Shown here: positions 1 through 9,904 of the stretch, in pieces | How the letters are laid out: every line of letters starts with the position of its first letter | Numbering within the stretch: position 1 is the first letter of the stretch | NCBI RefSeq assembly: GCF_003023845.1 | Contig: NZ_PYFT01000001.1 | Coordinates: 248,001 to 312,000 of the forward strand | DNA: 64,000 nucleotides | Direction: 5' to 3' | Origin: Adhaeribacter arboris | GTDB taxonomy: Bacteria; Bacteroidota; Bacteroidia; Cytophagales; Hymenobacteraceae | Notes under the pieces: generated by a model | Seen by the model: the letters and a program-made list of their open reading frames with translations, nothing else | What the model was told of the DNA's origin: nothing | The model's database searches: none | Program-made: the position numbers and the translations under genes

Positions 1-1063
1 CAAGCAATCTTTCGAAAAGGGCGATTACGACCGAGCCGTTTATCAGGCGGTAAATAGGCTGCAGAAAGACCCAAACAATAAAAAAGCTTTAACTACTCTT
101 CAACAAGCGTATCGTTATGCCCGCGAAGATCACCAGAGCCGGATAAAAAATGCTATTAATTCCAGCGAAGTTTTTCATTGGGAAACCGTTGTTCAGGAAT
201 ACGAGAGCATGAATAGTTTAATTGAATCGGTTAGTAGGTGCCCAACTTGCCGGCAGATTATTAGTACGGAAGACAAATACCAGGAGCAAGTAGAAAAAGC
301 CAAGGAAAAAGCGGCGGAAGTGCGTTATACTCTGGGGGTAAAACTACTAAGCGAGAATAACCGGCAAAGCGCCAAAGAAGCTTACCAGCATTTTGAGCGG
401 GCTGACCAGTTTATTCCGGATTACAAAGATGTCCGGCAAAAATTAAACACGGCGTACCAGGCCGCAATTTTAAAAGTAGTAGTAGAGCCGGTTGAGATTG
501 AAAAAGGCATTTATAAGTTGAGTAATGAATATTTTCAAAATAAAATTTTTGAATACCTGCAGCATTACGAGGAGAAAAGTTTTATAAAGTTCTACACGCC
601 GCAGGAAGCCCGCTCTAAAACTCTCGTTCCGGATCATGTATTATCTCTTTCTTTCGATGATTTTGTGGTAGGTCAAACGTATTTAAAAGAAAAAGAACAG
701 GAAGTAAGCCGGGATAGTGTGAAGACTGGTACGGTGGAGGGCAAAGAGGTGTATGGCACAGTAAAAGCCAAATACATTACCTTCGAAAAAACTATTTCGT
801 CCAGTGGTTTGCTGGATTTACGGGTAATGGATTGGAAATCAAAAAACACTCTTACTCAAGAAAAAATGCCCGGTACTTTTGTTTGGCGCGACGAGTGGGC
901 CACTTATAAAGGCGATGAACGAGCGCTGGACAAAGAACAAAAAAAGAAAGTTAAACGACGAGAAAGTCCGAATCCGGCTCCGCAATTTCTTTTTGTTGAA
1001 TTTACCAAGCCTATTTACAATCAGCTTACCAGAAAAATCGAAAGCTTTTACCGGAAATATTAA
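1..1063 (+). CDS. TPR-like protein, 5' end outside the window
   Basis: The reading frame is open from base 2 to the stop at 1061-1063, so the gene begins upstream of the window; the ATG at 209 is internal. The first ~45 visible residues look like a tetratricopeptide helix pair (G-D-Y-x-x-A-V then a D-P-N-N-K-K-A-L turn), and a second helical pair with the pattern F-x-x-A-D-x-F-I-P-D-Y-K-D-V follows the CPTC segment. The C-terminal half is charged and lysine-rich with no family I recognise. A scaffold or envelope-associated role is only inference from the TPRs. The CxxC could bind metal or be incidental. Confidence 0.7.
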   Translation, partial: KQSFEKGDYDRAVYQAVNRLQKDPNNKKALTTLQQAYRYAREDHQSRIKNAINSSEVFHWETVVQEYESMNSLIESVSRCPTCRQIISTEDKYQEQVEKAKEKAAEVRYTLGVKLLSENNRQSAKEAYQHFERADQFIPDYKDVRQKLNTAYQAAILKVVVEPVEIEKGIYKLSNEYFQNKIFEYLQHYEEKSFIKFYTPQEARSKTLVPDHVLSLSFDDFVVGQTYLKEKEQEVSRDSVKTGTVEGKEVYGTVKAKYITFEKTISSSGLLDLRVMDWKSKNTLTQEKMPGTFVWRDEWATYKGDERALDKEQKKKVKRRESPNPAPQFLFVEFTKPIYNQLTRKIESFYRKY

Positions 1064-1178
1064 TAGTCCTAGTTTATGGGTAATCTCATAATAGCAAACC
1101 GTGTTTTGTAAATAGTTTATCTTAAAGAGTTAACCCTAATTTAGAACTAATTTATTCCGGACTTTTAAGCCAATTCTA

Positions 1179-2554
1179 TTAATAAATTACTAGTAACCAG
1201 ATCAGAAAAAGAATGGGTAATAGAAACGGAAGCGAGAAAGAAGTAATGTATTTAAAAAAAGACGGCATTTTTATACCGGCTTCTTCCGCAATAGCTTTCA
1301 CCATAAAGTTTGGGCCATTCCCGATGTACGAAAATGCCCCGAAAAGTACGGAGCCTACGGCAATGGCTTCCAGTAAATGATACGTTTCCGGGGCATTAGG
1401 CAGGCCATAAGCAAAAGCATGCACCTGAGAAACGCTGCTGTAGCTTAGTTTGTATTTGGCCATAGCCAAAGATAAAAAGTTGGCGTAAGTTGGGGCATTG
1501 TCCAGAAAACCGGAAAGTGTGCCGGCACTCCAGTAAACCGTATTAGGCGTTAATAACTTCGCAAACTGGGGCAAAGCCGCCACATAAGCCGCCAATTGCA
1601 AAGCCGGCATCATGGTAAAAAATATTCCGAAAAAAGAAAGATAACTTCTAAAATAGGAGAAAAAGTAAAGTGATTGCCATTTAGCGCGGTTTTACTCGCA
1701 TAACGGTAGCAAAAAAAAGCTGCTGTAAGCTGTATTATTTCCCGGATAAAGGATAATTTAAATTCGTGAAAGGGAATATGCGGCAAACCTGAAATAACGT
1801 TAGGGTCAAGAAAAATGGCTCCTATAATTATAATTAGCCAAACCAGATTTCGCTTACCGGTAAAAAAGAACTCCGTTACCTCGTCAATTTTCTTTATTAC
1901 CTCTTCTTTAGGTTTATAATCCTGGCGTCGATCTCGGGTATCTAAATAAAAGAATATAGCCGATAATCCCAAAACTCCCAAGAGCCACGGAAATAACAAA
2001 TGCTGTAAAGTCCAGAAAAAAGGTACCCCTTTCAGAAAACCAATAAATAAGGGAGGATCACCTAATGGCGTTAATAAACCACCCGCGTTACTAACAATAA
2101 AAATAAAAAAAATAACGTGAAATGTCCGGATATGATTAATGTTTAACCGAATATAAGGTCGAATGAGCAACAAAGAGGCGCCGGTGGTGCCTATAAAGTT
2201 GGCTAATACGGCGCCGGTAATTAATATCAGTACATTTATAAACGGGGTCGCCCGGGCACTTACATTCAGGTAAATACCACCAGCGGCAATGTAAAGTGAG
2301 CTTAATAAGATAGCGAAGGAAGCGTAATCGGCCAGAGTTTCGGCTGGTAAGTGGGTATCATGAAGGAAAAACAAATAATACGATAGAACCAGCAAACCCA
2401 GTGCTACAGCAATAATTCGATAGTATCGGTGCCAAAAATGTTCAAAAAAGATGGGCCCGCAAGCAATTAAACCCAATAAAATTAAAAAAGGAAGAATAGT
2501 GAAAGGTTGTACCGGCGGAAAAATAGCAGCCAATAAAAGTAGGTAATCAGGCAT
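1179..2554 (-). pseudogene. NhaD/ArsB-superfamily sodium:proton antiporter, frameshifted
   Basis: Two adjacent minus-strand frames together make one ~458-residue, multi-span transporter. The N-terminal part carries the family signatures G-T-T-G-A-S-x-L-L-I-R-P and N-A-G-G-L-L-T-P-L-G-D-P-P-L-F; the C-terminal part carries L-D-N-A-P-T-Y-x-N-F. The frame breaks at an A6 run on the + strand (T6 in the gene) at 1630-1635. One more T, or a -1 slip, gives F-L-F-F-G-I-F-F-T-M-M-P, which joins the halves as in intact relatives. I chose the ATG at 2552-2554 because 25 residues upstream of it are polar and unlike the family. The cause could be a real mutation, a sequencing indel in a homopolymer, or recoding. 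Confidence 0.8.
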
Positions 2555-2699
2555 ATTATTAGATTCTAAATGCCGGCAGGTAGCCGTTACGTATAATTTA
2601 CCCTGGCGAAGATAAAAGCTTTTAAACATTAGGCCAATACTCTTGGTTTTTATTTACCGGCAATTCTTAGTAGTTTAAAGCGTAATATCCTATAACCAA

Positions 2700-2732
2700 T
2701 TTGCGGATCATACCTAAAACTAATTACTTTTG
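2700..2732 (+). promoter_or_regulatory. Bacteroidetes-type promoter for the nfu-like gene
   Basis: TTTG at 2700-2703 is followed after 21 nt by TACTTTTG at 2725-2732, a full match to the -33 TTTG and -7 TAnnTTTG consensus. The predicted start is ~45 nt before the ATG at 2784. Confidence 0.55.
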
Positions 2733-2783
2733 AAACTTTAATATTTATTACTAAGTTTTTACCTTATTAAGGAAGCAACAACC

Positions 2784-3401
2784 ATGATAGAAAATAAAGA
2801 AAAATCCGTATCGGTGTATGCAGAAGCCAACCCGAATCCGGAGTCCATGAAATTTGTGTTGAGTACCATTTTACTGCCCGAAGGGGTAAGCGTGGATTAC
2901 CCCAACGTAGAAGCCGCCGCTAATTCGCCGTTTGCCCAGGAATTATTTAATTTTGATTATGTATCGCGGGTTTTTATTGCCAGTAACTTTGTTACCGTTA
3001 CTAAAAATACCAACGACCAGTGGGTACAATTAATTCCGGAATTGCGTTTGTTTATTAAATCGTACGTAGAAGCCGGCGGGCCAATCTTTTTGGAAGATCC
3101 AGTGGCGGAACAAACCCAAGCAGTTACCGATATTACTGGTGAATTGAGTGGGGATGATGCCGTTATTTCGCATAAAGTTATTGACTTATTAGAAAACTAC
3201 GTCCGTCCGGCGGTAGAACAGGACGGCGGTAATATTACTTTTAAATCGTACAAAGACGGGGTAGTAACGGTTAACTTACAAGGTTCCTGCAGCGGCTGTC
3301 CATCGGCAACTATTACCTTAAAAGCCGGTATCGAGAACTTATTAAAACGCATGGTTCCGGAAGTAACGGAAGTAGTAGCCGAAGGCGTTACGGATTATTA
3401 A
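2784..3401 (+). CDS. nfuA: Nfu-type Fe-S scaffold/carrier protein
   Basis: A 205-residue cytosolic protein with two parts: an N-terminal Nfu_N-like region (P-N-P-E-S-M-K-F near residue 17) and a C-terminal NifU domain from ~125. The NifU domain has the cluster-binding pair Cys169-S-G-Cys172 followed by P-S-A-T-I-T-L-K. The family receives Fe-S clusters and delivers them to client enzymes, and IspH and other Fe-S genes lie in this window. It is monocistronic, with its own promoter and a bidirectional terminator shared with secDF. The symbol is by family; in Bacteroidota it is often annotated only as a NifU family protein. Confidence 0.85.
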   Translation: MIENKEKSVSVYAEANPNPESMKFVLSTILLPEGVSVDYPNVEAAANSPFAQELFNFDYVSRVFIASNFVTVTKNTNDQWVQLIPELRLFIKSYVEAGGPIFLEDPVAEQTQAVTDITGELSGDDAVISHKVIDLLENYVRPAVEQDGGNITFKSYKDGVVTVNLQGSCSGCPSATITLKAGIENLLKRMVPEVTEVVAEGVTDY

Positions 3402-3425
3402 ATGTAAGTTACAAGTTACAGATTT
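3396..3425. repeat. 7-nt degenerate tandem array at the nfu stop codon
   Basis: Heptamer units TAAGTTA and CAAGTTA lie at 3405-3418, with weaker units on each side. The unit before them (3396-3402) contains the TAA stop at 3399-3401. No inverted partner was seen. Confidence 0.5.
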
Positions 3426-3452
3426 TAAGATATTTTAATGCTAATTCAATTT

Positions 3453-3507
3453 TTATTATTAACTAAAAAACCCGGCCAATTTGGCCGGGTTTTTTAGTTA
3501 ATAATAA
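3453..3507. terminator. Bidirectional terminator between nfu-like and secDF
   Basis: A perfect inverted repeat with 27-bp arms (3453-3479 and 3481-3507). The GC-rich core CCCGGCCAA is flanked by A6/T6, so a U-run follows the stem in both directions. It lies between two convergent genes. Confidence 0.9.
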
Positions 3508-3516
3508 CCTAATGGT

Positions 3517-6500
3517 TTATGAACGTACTTTTCCAGTGGTGGTCAGTTTAGGCGTAACGGTTGCGGCCGCTACTTTCGGTTTATCATCATCTACGGTATC
3601 CATCAAAATTGGAGTAGCGATATACAAGGTAGAGTACGTACCAGAAATTACCCCGATTAGCATCGCGTAAGAGAAGCCACGCAAGGTTTCCCCACCAAAT
3701 ACAAATAGAATAACTACCACAAATAATACCGTTAACGAGGTAATAATGGTGCGGCTCAGAGTATCGTTCAGGGCCGGATTAATAACTTCTTTAATCTTGC
3801 TCTTTGGATGATTGGTTAAGTGCTCCCGGATACGGTCGTAGATAACTACGGTATCGTTAATGGAGAAACCAATAATCGTTAAGATAGACGCAATAAACAC
3901 CTGATCCATTTCGTAATTTAAGCCAAAAATACGGCCAATAGCGAAGAAGGCGGTTACCATTAAAGCATCGTGAATCAAGGCTACTACGCCCCCCAAGCTG
4001 TATTGCCATTTCCGGAAACGAATCATTACGTAGAGGAAGATTCCGGCAAATGAGAGCAACACCGAGATAATTGCCGTTTTCTGAATATCATCGGCCATGG
4101 TAGCGCCTACTTTAGAAGAACTTAAAATATTAGGACTTTCTGCCTTATACTGCTTTAAGCCGGTTTGTAAGGCGGCCTGTACCGTTTCGTCGGCTTGGGT
4201 AGATTCATCTTCGGCTAAATAACTGGTAGTTATTTTCAGGCGATTAGATGCGCCAAAGGTTTTTACGTCGGTACCAGAACCTTTAAATTCATCCAGTAAA
4301 GCAGTTCTTACCTCGGAAGCCGGTACCGCTTTATTAAAATTAACTATATAAGAACGTCCTCCTTTAAAGTCCACACCCAAGTTCGGCCCGCCTTGTACGT
4401 ACATCATAATAAAACCGAACAAAATTAAAGCAGTAGAACCAATGTAAGCCGCTTTGCGGTACTTAATAAAATCGAAGTTAAAGTTCTTGAACAGGTTTTT
4501 GGAGAACACAGTGGAGAAGCTCATATTGTTTACGTTCTTGCCACGAGTCATGTATTCTAAAAATAACCGTGACACATAAACAGCGGTAAAGAATGATGTA
4601 GCAATACCCAACATTAAGGTAATAGCAAAGCCTTTTACCGGACCAGAACCGAAGAAGTATAAAATAATACCGGCTAATAAAGTAGTTACGTTGGAGTCAA
4701 AGATAGAACTAAAAGCCCGGTCGTACCCTTTATGGATAGCTTCTTTAATACTAACTCCTAATGCGAGTTCTTCCCGGATACGTTCAAAAATCAGCACGTT
4801 CGCATCCACTGACATACCCATTGTTAAAACCATACCCGCAATACCAGGCAAAGTAAGGGCTGCCCCGAATTGAGCCAAAATCCCAACAATAAAGAAGATG
4901 TTGAAGAATAAAGCTAAGTCGGCTATAAAACCACCTTTGCTGTAGTAGAATATCATAAATATTACCACAACCCCCATAGCTGCCAGTGAAGATAGAAGAC
5001 CTTGGTTAATGGCTTCCTGACCCAAAGATGGACCAACAATGGCTTCTTCTACAATGCGGGTAGGGGCGGGCATTTTACCCGCTTTTAAAATATTAGCTAA
5101 GTCCTGGGCTTCTTCAACGGTAAAATTACCCGAAATAGAAGAGTTACCGTTCGGAATTTCGCCTTGAACTACCGGCGCAGAATACACGTAATTATCCAGT
5201 ACAATGGCTACCTGGCGACCAATAGTAGAAGCAGTTAAACGCTGCCATTTTTTAGCGCCGGCAACATTCATTCCCATATTTACCTCCGGGCGACCTTGCT
5301 GATCAAAATCCTGGCGCGCATCGCTGATGGCATCGCCGCTAACCGGCGCTTTACCATCCCGGCCTTTTTTGATGGCGTAGAATTCCAGGAACTCTTGTTT
5401 ATCTTGTCCTACAATTGGTTTTACCGCCCATAAAAATTTCATGTTAGACGGGAAAATAGCTTGTACTTCCGGCCGGCGGAACAACGCATTTACTTTAGCA
5501 GTATCGCGTACGTTAGTGCCTAAACCACCTGGCAATGCAGTAAATAATTTTGCAAGCTGGCTACTTTGACCAGCAGATAACGAATCTGTTTTAGTAGAAT
5601 CGTTTTTGGCGGATGCTACAGTACTAGCTTTAGTGGTATCAGTCGCAGCGGAATCGGTAACTGGTTTGCCGGTTAAAGGATCAATGGCAGGTTTAGCGGC
5701 CGCTTTCGATAAAACATCGTCATTGGTAGTTTTAGCTGCAGCCTTTGGCGATTTACCGGCTGCTAATTTGTTGGCTGCCTCTTGTTTCGCTAAAACGGCA
5801 TTTAACTGCGCAAAGTAAGGACTAAATTCTTCGGCTTTCCATACTTCCCAGAATTCCAGATTAGCGGTACCTTGTAATAATTTACGGACCCGGGTAGCAT
5901 CGGTAACACCTGGTAATTCAATCTGAATCTGATCAGTGCTTTTTAAACGTTGGATATTAGGTTGATTTACACCGAATTTGTCAATCCGGGTTTGTAAGAT
6001 GTTGAATGAGCGGTCAATAGCGCCGTTTACCTCGGTATCAATAGCCGAAATTACTTGCTCGTTAGTAGAATTGTAATTGATACGGCCTTTATTAGCCGTA
6101 TTAGAGAAGATAGAGGCTAAACGACCCGTAGGATTAATTTCGCGGTATGCCTGGGCAAATAAGGTAGTAAATTTTGCCTGACTGTTAGCTTGCCGTTGCT
6201 GAGCTACCTGTAAAGCTTTTAAGAAGTTAGGGTCTTTGTTGTTACCAGCCATGGATTTAATAATTTCCACCGGCGAAACTTCCAGGATTACGTGCATCCC
6301 GCCTTTTAGATCCAATCCTAGGCTTAACTCGCTGTTCTGAATTTCTTCGTAGGTATAATTAATACCTAAAAAGTTAAAAACAGGCTCTTTCCGAACCGAA
6401 TCCAGATAAGCAAATTTCTTGTTAGTGTTTACATTGCCTTTGGCATCCGTGGCATACGCTTCTGCTTGGCGCTGCACCCGTTTGGATACAAAGGTAAACG

Positions 6501-6567
6501 ACAGATAGTAGGCGCAGAGAGCAGTTACCACTATCGTTAATAACAATATTCCGGTTTTGTTACGCAT
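3517..6567 (-). CDS. secDF: Fused protein translocase subunit SecDF
   Basis: A 1,016-residue inner-membrane protein that uses proton motive force to drive late steps of Sec export. It has an N-terminal TM helix at ~7-27, then the SecD motif L-G-L-D-L-K-G-G-M-H at ~83-92 and a periplasmic P1 domain. A SecD TM bundle follows, then a second copy starting near 700 with the SecF motif G-V-D-F-K-G-G-R. SecD and SecF are joined in one chain, as is usual in Bacteroidota. Residues ~262-338 form an Ala/Lys/Thr-rich insertion in P1 that looks disordered. It ends at the shared terminator at 3453-3507. Confidence 0.96.
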   Translation of the reverse strand: MRNKTGILLLTIVVTALCAYYLSFTFVSKRVQRQAEAYATDAKGNVNTNKKFAYLDSVRKEPVFNFLGINYTYEEIQNSELSLGLDLKGGMHVILEVSPVEIIKSMAGNNKDPNFLKALQVAQQRQANSQAKFTTLFAQAYREINPTGRLASIFSNTANKGRINYNSTNEQVISAIDTEVNGAIDRSFNILQTRIDKFGVNQPNIQRLKSTDQIQIELPGVTDATRVRKLLQGTANLEFWEVWKAEEFSPYFAQLNAVLAKQEAANKLAAGKSPKAAAKTTNDDVLSKAAAKPAIDPLTGKPVTDSAATDTTKASTVASAKNDSTKTDSLSAGQSSQLAKLFTALPGGLGTNVRDTAKVNALFRRPEVQAIFPSNMKFLWAVKPIVGQDKQEFLEFYAIKKGRDGKAPVSGDAISDARQDFDQQGRPEVNMGMNVAGAKKWQRLTASTIGRQVAIVLDNYVYSAPVVQGEIPNGNSSISGNFTVEEAQDLANILKAGKMPAPTRIVEEAIVGPSLGQEAINQGLLSSLAAMGVVVIFMIFYYSKGGFIADLALFFNIFFIVGILAQFGAALTLPGIAGMVLTMGMSVDANVLIFERIREELALGVSIKEAIHKGYDRAFSSIFDSNVTTLLAGIILYFFGSGPVKGFAITLMLGIATSFFTAVYVSRLFLEYMTRGKNVNNMSFSTVFSKNLFKNFNFDFIKYRKAAYIGSTALILFGFIMMYVQGGPNLGVDFKGGRSYIVNFNKAVPASEVRTALLDEFKGSGTDVKTFGASNRLKITTSYLAEDESTQADETVQAALQTGLKQYKAESPNILSSSKVGATMADDIQKTAIISVLLSFAGIFLYVMIRFRKWQYSLGGVVALIHDALMVTAFFAIGRIFGLNYEMDQVFIASILTIIGFSINDTVVIYDRIREHLTNHPKSKIKEVINPALNDTLSRTIITSLTVLFVVVILFVFGGETLRGFSYAMLIGVISGTYSTLYIATPILMDTVDDDKPKVAAATVTPKLTTTGKVRS

Positions 6568-6771
6568 TTGTAATTAATAATTGTTAAGATTTATGAATTA
6601 TATTTTGAAGGGTTAGATAAAAAATAACTACTCCGTTAGAGCTTTTTTTATTTTGTATTTTAAACCTGATTCTGGATTTCGAGATTTGGGTGTTTTCAGT
6701 AGTTTAAGAAAACCGAATATGCCCGCACAACAAAGCTGGTGCCGGAATAATTTCTGAAAACAAGAGAAAAA

Positions 6772-7143
6772 CTAAGGAGCGTTGGGAATAATAATAAAAG
6801 AGAATAGAACCCTGAAAAAATATCTTGCCCGGTAAACTTTAAATAAAGGTTCAGGGATGTTAAAAGTAGGAGTCTGAAATATTGGTTTGAGCCAATTGGT
6901 AAAATGGGCTATTTGCAGAATGAAATAAGAGGTAGTAGCTTCAAAAGTTACCTTTTGTTTTACTACGGTCTGCTCTTTCCTGGATGTATTTTTCTGTAAT
7001 TGACTGTCTCCAGCGGCGGATGTGCCTTTTATAACGGGCTGGTAAGTAGTAATTACCTGATTATTAAGCAGCAATACACAGCACCAGGTTACTGCGGTAA
7101 GCAGAAACCGAATTTGCTGCGTTATAGTACGATTAGCTGCCAT
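6772..7143 (-). CDS. Small single-span membrane protein of unknown function
   Basis: 123 residues: a hydrophobic helix at ~11-29 that could be a signal anchor, a Lys/Thr-rich middle, then an aromatic-rich C-terminus ending I-I-P-N-A-P. I do not recognise the family. Short secreted or anchored proteins with a similar C-terminal P-N-A-P ending occur in related genomes, but that is a recollection and not tested. It lies between udk and secDF on the same strand, with ~200 nt before secDF, so it may be monocistronic. The alternative is a spurious frame, but hydrophobic layout and strand fit a real gene. Confidence 0.5.
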   Translation of the reverse strand: MAANRTITQQIRFLLTAVTWCCVLLLNNQVITTYQPVIKGTSAAGDSQLQKNTSRKEQTVVKQKVTFEATTSYFILQIAHFTNWLKPIFQTPTFNIPEPLFKVYRARYFFRVLFSFIIIPNAP

Positions 7144-7184
7144 TTAAAACGCGAATATACAGGATTTTACCTTATTTAAATACA

Positions 7185-7817
7185 TCAACTGTAATAACTT
7201 TGGATTTTTGTTCTCAAAAATGAAACCAACACTTCTAAACCATTTTCGAAATGTCGATTATTCGGAATAATTAAATCAGTATCGTACTTATAAGGGCGGA
7301 TGTATTTTTCGTAAGTAGGCACCACGTGGTTGGAATAACGGTATAAAACATCATCTAAGCCTCCATAACCGCGCTCTTTTACATCGCGTAAAATGCGCCG
7401 TTGCAATTTAACGTGTTCCTCGGCATCTATATAAACCCGCAGATTAAGAAGTTTGGCTACTTCTTCAAAATAAAATACAAAAATTCCTTCTACTACTATT
7501 ATCGGGGCCGGATTAAAAACTAATTCGCGCGGAATAATATTAGGATTGTTAAAAGTATATTCCGGACGGGTAACTACTTCGCCGTTACGCAACTTTAATA
7601 CATCGCGGGCATAAGCTGTTGCATCAAATGACGAGGGTAAATCAAAATTAATGACACCGTTTTCATCTATTTCCTGATCATCGTGGGGCAAATAATAATT
7701 ATCCTGCGCCATAAGGCAAATATCCTTTGGATCGAACGAAGCCATTAGCTTTTTTAGAAAAGTGGTCTTGCCCGAAGCACTGCCACCGGTAATCCCGATA
7801 ATATAGGGTTGCTGCAT
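7185..7817 (-). CDS. udk: Uridine kinase
   Basis: 210 residues, the usual length for bacterial uridine/cytidine kinase. The enzyme phosphorylates uridine and cytidine to UMP and CMP in pyrimidine salvage. The P-loop G-G-S-A-S-G-K-T is at 11-18. The nucleoside-binding region shows A-Q-D-N-Y-Y near 40, followed by F-D-x-P-S-S-F-D. The segment V-E-G-I-F-V-F is the Walker B-like strand, and R-R-I-L-R-D-V-x-E-R-G-Y is the lid. The start is at the ATG directly preceding the N-terminal beta strand. It lies 41 nt upstream of the small membrane protein and may be co-transcribed with it. Confidence 0.95.
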   Translation of the reverse strand: MQQPYIIGITGGSASGKTTFLKKLMASFDPKDICLMAQDNYYLPHDDQEIDENGVINFDLPSSFDATAYARDVLKLRNGEVVTRPEYTFNNPNIIPRELVFNPAPIIVVEGIFVFYFEEVAKLLNLRVYIDAEEHVKLQRRILRDVKERGYGGLDDVLYRYSNHVVPTYEKYIRPYKYDTDLIIPNNRHFENGLEVLVSFLRTKIQSYYS

Positions 7818-7984
7818 GTTAAATGAAAAATCGGCATCGCAATTATATCCTATTGCTAAATGCTTATCGCCCCTGGAACAGAAGAAAAATTTAAAAAGTT
7901 TATAAATAAACTTAAGATTGCACTAAGACCTGGTTATAAGTCTTTTGTACTAATCTTAGGATTAAAGTAGGTGGCTCATTATAC

Positions 7985-8755
7985 TTACATTTTTTTGAAA
8001 TGCACATTTATTTGCGAATCATAATGCAGGCCTAATAGTTCGGAGGCGTGGCCTTTGTTCACCCCAATGGATAACCAACCTTGCTGGTTATAGAAACAAA
8101 TTACATCGCCTTCGTCTACGTGGGTAAAATCCCCGGAAATTTTCTGGACGGTTTCGCGCGCAAAATGCACGGTAAAGGGGCGATCGTGGCCAATGGCGTC
8201 CATACTATCGCGGGACACATTGGTAATTAAGTTGCCGTAATGATCTATGTGTACTACGTGGCCAGTAATAGCATGATCGCTTAGGCGCAATTGGCGGTTT
8301 ATGAGTTCCCGGTACTGTGTAATGGGTGTTCCTATACTGTTTAAATTAGCGCCATTTGCTAAAGCTAGCGCTGCCGGAGCTAAAATATCTTTAGCGGCAA
8401 AAGTAGTAGGCGTGATTACCGGTAGTTCTACCATTTTAACCAGTTGCGATTCAATTAAAAGAGATAATAATCCGTTATCTGCCGCTAGAAAATAATGCTC
8501 CTGAAATTGTATTGCTAGGTACCGGCCCTGTCGACTGCCTTGCGAATCCACGGCTACTAAATGCACGGTATTAGGAGGAAATTCCCGGAATAAGGAGTTT
8601 AGAACAAAAGCTCCGTGCGCAATGTTATATGATTCAATGGCGTGCGAAATGTCTATAATTTGGGTCTGCGGCGCACTACTTAAAATTTTGGCTTTTACGG
8701 CTGCAACGTAATGATCGGTATAGCCAAAATCAGACAAAAAAGTAATCAAACCCAT
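7985..8755 (-). CDS. SAM hydrolase / SAM hydroxide adenosyltransferase family (DUF62)
   Basis: 256 residues. The family includes fluorinase and chlorinase, but most members hydrolyse S-adenosylmethionine to adenosine and methionine. The N-terminus I-T-F-L-S-D-F-G-Y-T-D-H-Y-V with its early Asp, plus D-I-S-H and A-A-D-N-G-L-L, are family hallmarks. The C-terminal domain has D-H-Y-G-N-L-I-T-N. I see no halogenase-specific loop, so hydroxide transfer is the safer call. It is divergent from phoH with ~94 nt between them, which holds a TACTTTTG -7 box on the minus strand. Confidence 0.85.
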   Translation of the reverse strand: MGLITFLSDFGYTDHYVAAVKAKILSSAPQTQIIDISHAIESYNIAHGAFVLNSLFREFPPNTVHLVAVDSQGSRQGRYLAIQFQEHYFLAADNGLLSLLIESQLVKMVELPVITPTTFAAKDILAPAALALANGANLNSIGTPITQYRELINRQLRLSDHAITGHVVHIDHYGNLITNVSRDSMDAIGHDRPFTVHFARETVQKISGDFTHVDEGDVICFYNQQGWLSIGVNKGHASELLGLHYDSQINVHFKKM

Positions 8756-8791
8756 ACAAGCGAACTATAATATTTGTATTATTGTAATATA

Positions 8792-8799
8792 CAAAAGTA
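8792..8799 (-). promoter_or_regulatory. -7 promoter box for the SAM hydrolase-family gene
   Basis: TACTTTTG on the minus strand matches TAnnTTTG and lies ~37 nt upstream of the ATG. No good -33 TTG was found at 19-21 nt spacing. An imperfect TTGTAT/ATACAA dyad at 8774-8794 overlaps it and could be an operator. Confidence 0.35.
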
Positions 8800-8849
8800 A
8801 GAACAATTTTATTCTTTAATTAACAGAATACGCAAAATAAGCTAAGCAT

Positions 8850-9878
8850 TTGGTAGAAAAAGTAATTACCCTAGAAAATGTATCGTTAATAGATTTTTTA
8901 GGAACTGAAAATCAAAATATTAAACAATTAGCGGCAGCTTTCCCGAGTAGTAAAATAATTTCACGGGGCAACGAAATTAAAATTCAGGGTAAAACCCCCG
9001 AAATAACTAAAATAAACGAAATTTTAAGCTCGCTTATTGAGCATTATCATAAATTCGGGAAGATAACTCATACCAGCGTGAATCATTATATTGCTGCCGA
9101 CGGTGATTCGGAAGAAGAAGTAATTGCCACCTCTCCGGATATAATCGTGTACGGAAGTAAAGGCGGCATTATAAAAGCTAAAACGCCCAATCAGCAAAAG
9201 TTGGTAGATGCGGTAGAAAAGCACGACTTGGTTTTTGCTTTAGGACCGGCAGGTACCGGTAAAACGTATATTTCGGTGGCATTAGCAGTGCGGGCGCTAA
9301 AAAATAAAACGGTTAAGAAAATCATTATCTCCAGACCCGTAGTGGAAGCGGGTGAAAACCTCGGCTTTTTACCCGGTGATATGAAGGAAAAAGTAGATCC
9401 CTATATTCGCCCGATCTATGATGCTTTAGAAGACATGATTCCGGTAGAAAAATTAAAATACTACCAGGAAAATAAAATTATTGAAATTGCTCCTTTGGCC
9501 TACATGCGTGGGCGCACGTTAAATAATGCTTTTGTATTACTAGACGAAGCACAGAATACCACCCCGATGCAGATGAAGATGTTTCTTACTCGGATGGGGC
9601 CTAGTTCGAAAGTAATGATTAACGGTGACCGATCCCAAATTGACTTACCAACGAAAGTTAAATCTGGTTTAGTAGATGCCCTACAAACCCTTAAACATAT
9701 CAAAGACATTGCTTTTGTGGAAATGAAAGCAGAGGATGTGGTGCGGCATAAGTTAGTAAAATCAATCGTGGAGGCTTATACCAAAGCGGAAGAGGCAAAA
9801 TTACTAGCCGAACCGGAAAGGAAAGCCCCCGACCAGAATAACCGACCGATTAAACTGGCAGAACCACGGGAAGTGTAA
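8850..9878 (+). CDS. phoH: PhoH-family ATPase
   Basis: 342 residues, starting at TTG (8850); no in-frame ATG fits. PhoH-like proteins are P-loop NTPases linked to RNA metabolism and phosphate or stress responses. Walker A G-P-A-G-T-G-K-T is at 132-139 and Walker B L-L-D-E-A-Q-N at ~230-236. The N-terminal ~100 residues form a small alpha/beta region resembling the KH-like domain in many PhoH relatives. The C-terminal tail is charged. The exact substrate is unknown for the family. Confidence 0.92.
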   Translation: MVEKVITLENVSLIDFLGTENQNIKQLAAAFPSSKIISRGNEIKIQGKTPEITKINEILSSLIEHYHKFGKITHTSVNHYIAADGDSEEEVIATSPDIIVYGSKGGIIKAKTPNQQKLVDAVEKHDLVFALGPAGTGKTYISVALAVRALKNKTVKKIIISRPVVEAGENLGFLPGDMKEKVDPYIRPIYDALEDMIPVEKLKYYQENKIIEIAPLAYMRGRTLNNAFVLLDEAQNTTPMQMKMFLTRMGPSSKVMINGDRSQIDLPTKVKSGLVDALQTLKHIKDIAFVEMKAEDVVRHKLVKSIVEAYTKAEEAKLLAEPERKAPDQNNRPIKLAEPREV

Positions 9879-9904
9879 TTTAAATTACTAGATTTTCTTT
9901 TTAA

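Noticed and set aside
7985-8755. Fluorinase or chlorinase
   Set aside because: Length and motifs fit the general SAM hydrolase family, and no halogenase-specific insertion was visible.
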